From: Chitinophagaceae bacterium
GTDB lineage: Bacteria; Bacteroidota; Bacteroidia; Chitinophagales; Chitinophagaceae
NCBI GenBank assembly: GCA_947488765.1
Contig: CANLAE010000001.1
Span: forward strand, 1 to 64,000
Direction: 5' to 3'
DNA: 64,000 nt
Positions 63,853 to 64,000 of this stretch are shown one piece after another. A program made the translations under genes and the position numbers. Numbering within the stretch: position 1 is the first letter of the stretch; each line of letters begins with the position of its first letter. The notes under the pieces are model-generated. The model was not told where the DNA came from, did not search any database, and saw nothing but the letters and a program-made list of their open reading frames with translations.

Positions 63853-64000
63853 TTAATACCTTTTTTTAAAATTTCTATTGTTGCTATTTCTGTTGTCCCT
63901 TTGTTGTCCGCCGCCACCACCACCGGGTCTGTTTCTGTTGTCTCTTTGTTGTCCGCCGCCACCACTCGGTCTGTTGTTATTTCTAGCACCAAAATTCTGA
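63853..64000 (-). CDS. C-terminal end of a Gly/Gln/Arg-rich protein (partial)
   Basis: The last 48 residues of a minus-strand gene continuing past the right edge. They form a low-complexity tail with a repeated unit (GGGGQQRDNRNRP, twice) and end FKKRY. Genes upstream of murA in Bacteroidota are often DUF4290 proteins with a basic tail; this may be one, but only the tail is visible. RGG-like repeats often bind RNA. Confidence 0.6.
   Translation of the reverse strand, partial: QNFGARNNNRPSGGGGQQRDNRNRPGGGGGGQQRDNRNSNNRNFKKRY

Noticed and set aside
1-64000. CRISPR arrays, transposase genes, rRNA operons
   Set aside because: No regular spaced repeats, no DDE or IS transposase motifs and no rRNA sequence were seen. 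The only mobile-element enzymes are the two tyrosine recombinases near the left edge.

Overview
The window reads as chromosomal DNA of a Bacteroidota, most likely of the Chitinophagaceae type; the family is an inference. Supporting signs are AT-rich DNA, TTTG/TAnnTTTG promoters, type IX secretion (T9SS) C-terminal tails, FISUMP lipoprotein-like domains, polysaccharide lyases with sulfatases, and a Rho factor with a long charged insert.

Layout. 1-3840: a mobile-element remnant beside tRNA-Phe, with a frameshifted integrase relic, a small overlapping operon (HTH, Zn-ribbon, one-TM protein), an RteC-like protein and a Bacteroidota-type tyrosine integrase. 3840-19617: housekeeping genes (DUF3050, asnS, rho, aminotransferase, prohibitin-like protein, RhlE-like helicase, DsbA-like protein), a likely Kdo8N (8-amino-Kdo) pair kdnA/kdnB with a mutarotase-like gene, a GNAT acetyltransferase, and the selenium pair mnmH-selD. 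19739-36976: about 17 kb on one strand with four sulfatases, a formylglycine-generating enzyme, three PL6-type beta-helix proteins, another beta-helix protein, an alginate-lyase-superfamily protein and a cupin. It looks like a sulfated-polyuronate utilisation block, but no SusC/SusD pair or regulator is present in this window. 37125-41180: FISUMP genes (one intact, one decayed) and a thioredoxin-like protein, between imperfect direct repeats and ending near tRNA-Arg. 41464-48369: GDPD, M28 peptidase, rpiB, a CBS/hemolysin-family protein, pdxH, a transketolase C-terminal half and a desaturase. 48666-53853: glycosyltransferases, including a GT2-GT87-like fusion. 53892-56299: meaB, a small membrane protein, an SDR enzyme and rpmH.

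The most unusual locus is 56335-61413: a SET-domain methyltransferase, a Ddl-like ATP-grasp ligase that overlaps it by 4 nt, and a second Ddl-like ATP-grasp fused to a second SET domain. An outer-membrane barrel candidate lies upstream and an ABC transmembrane half without an ATPase lies downstream. I know no characterised pathway for this set. The fusion and overlap suggest that amide ligation and lysine (or amine) methylation act on the same substrate. The window closes with a flavin reductase, murA (with the Asp variant expected to resist fosfomycin) and the C-terminus of a Gly/Arg/Gln-rich protein.

Positions come from reading the sequence; no database search was run. Function names rest on motif recognition.
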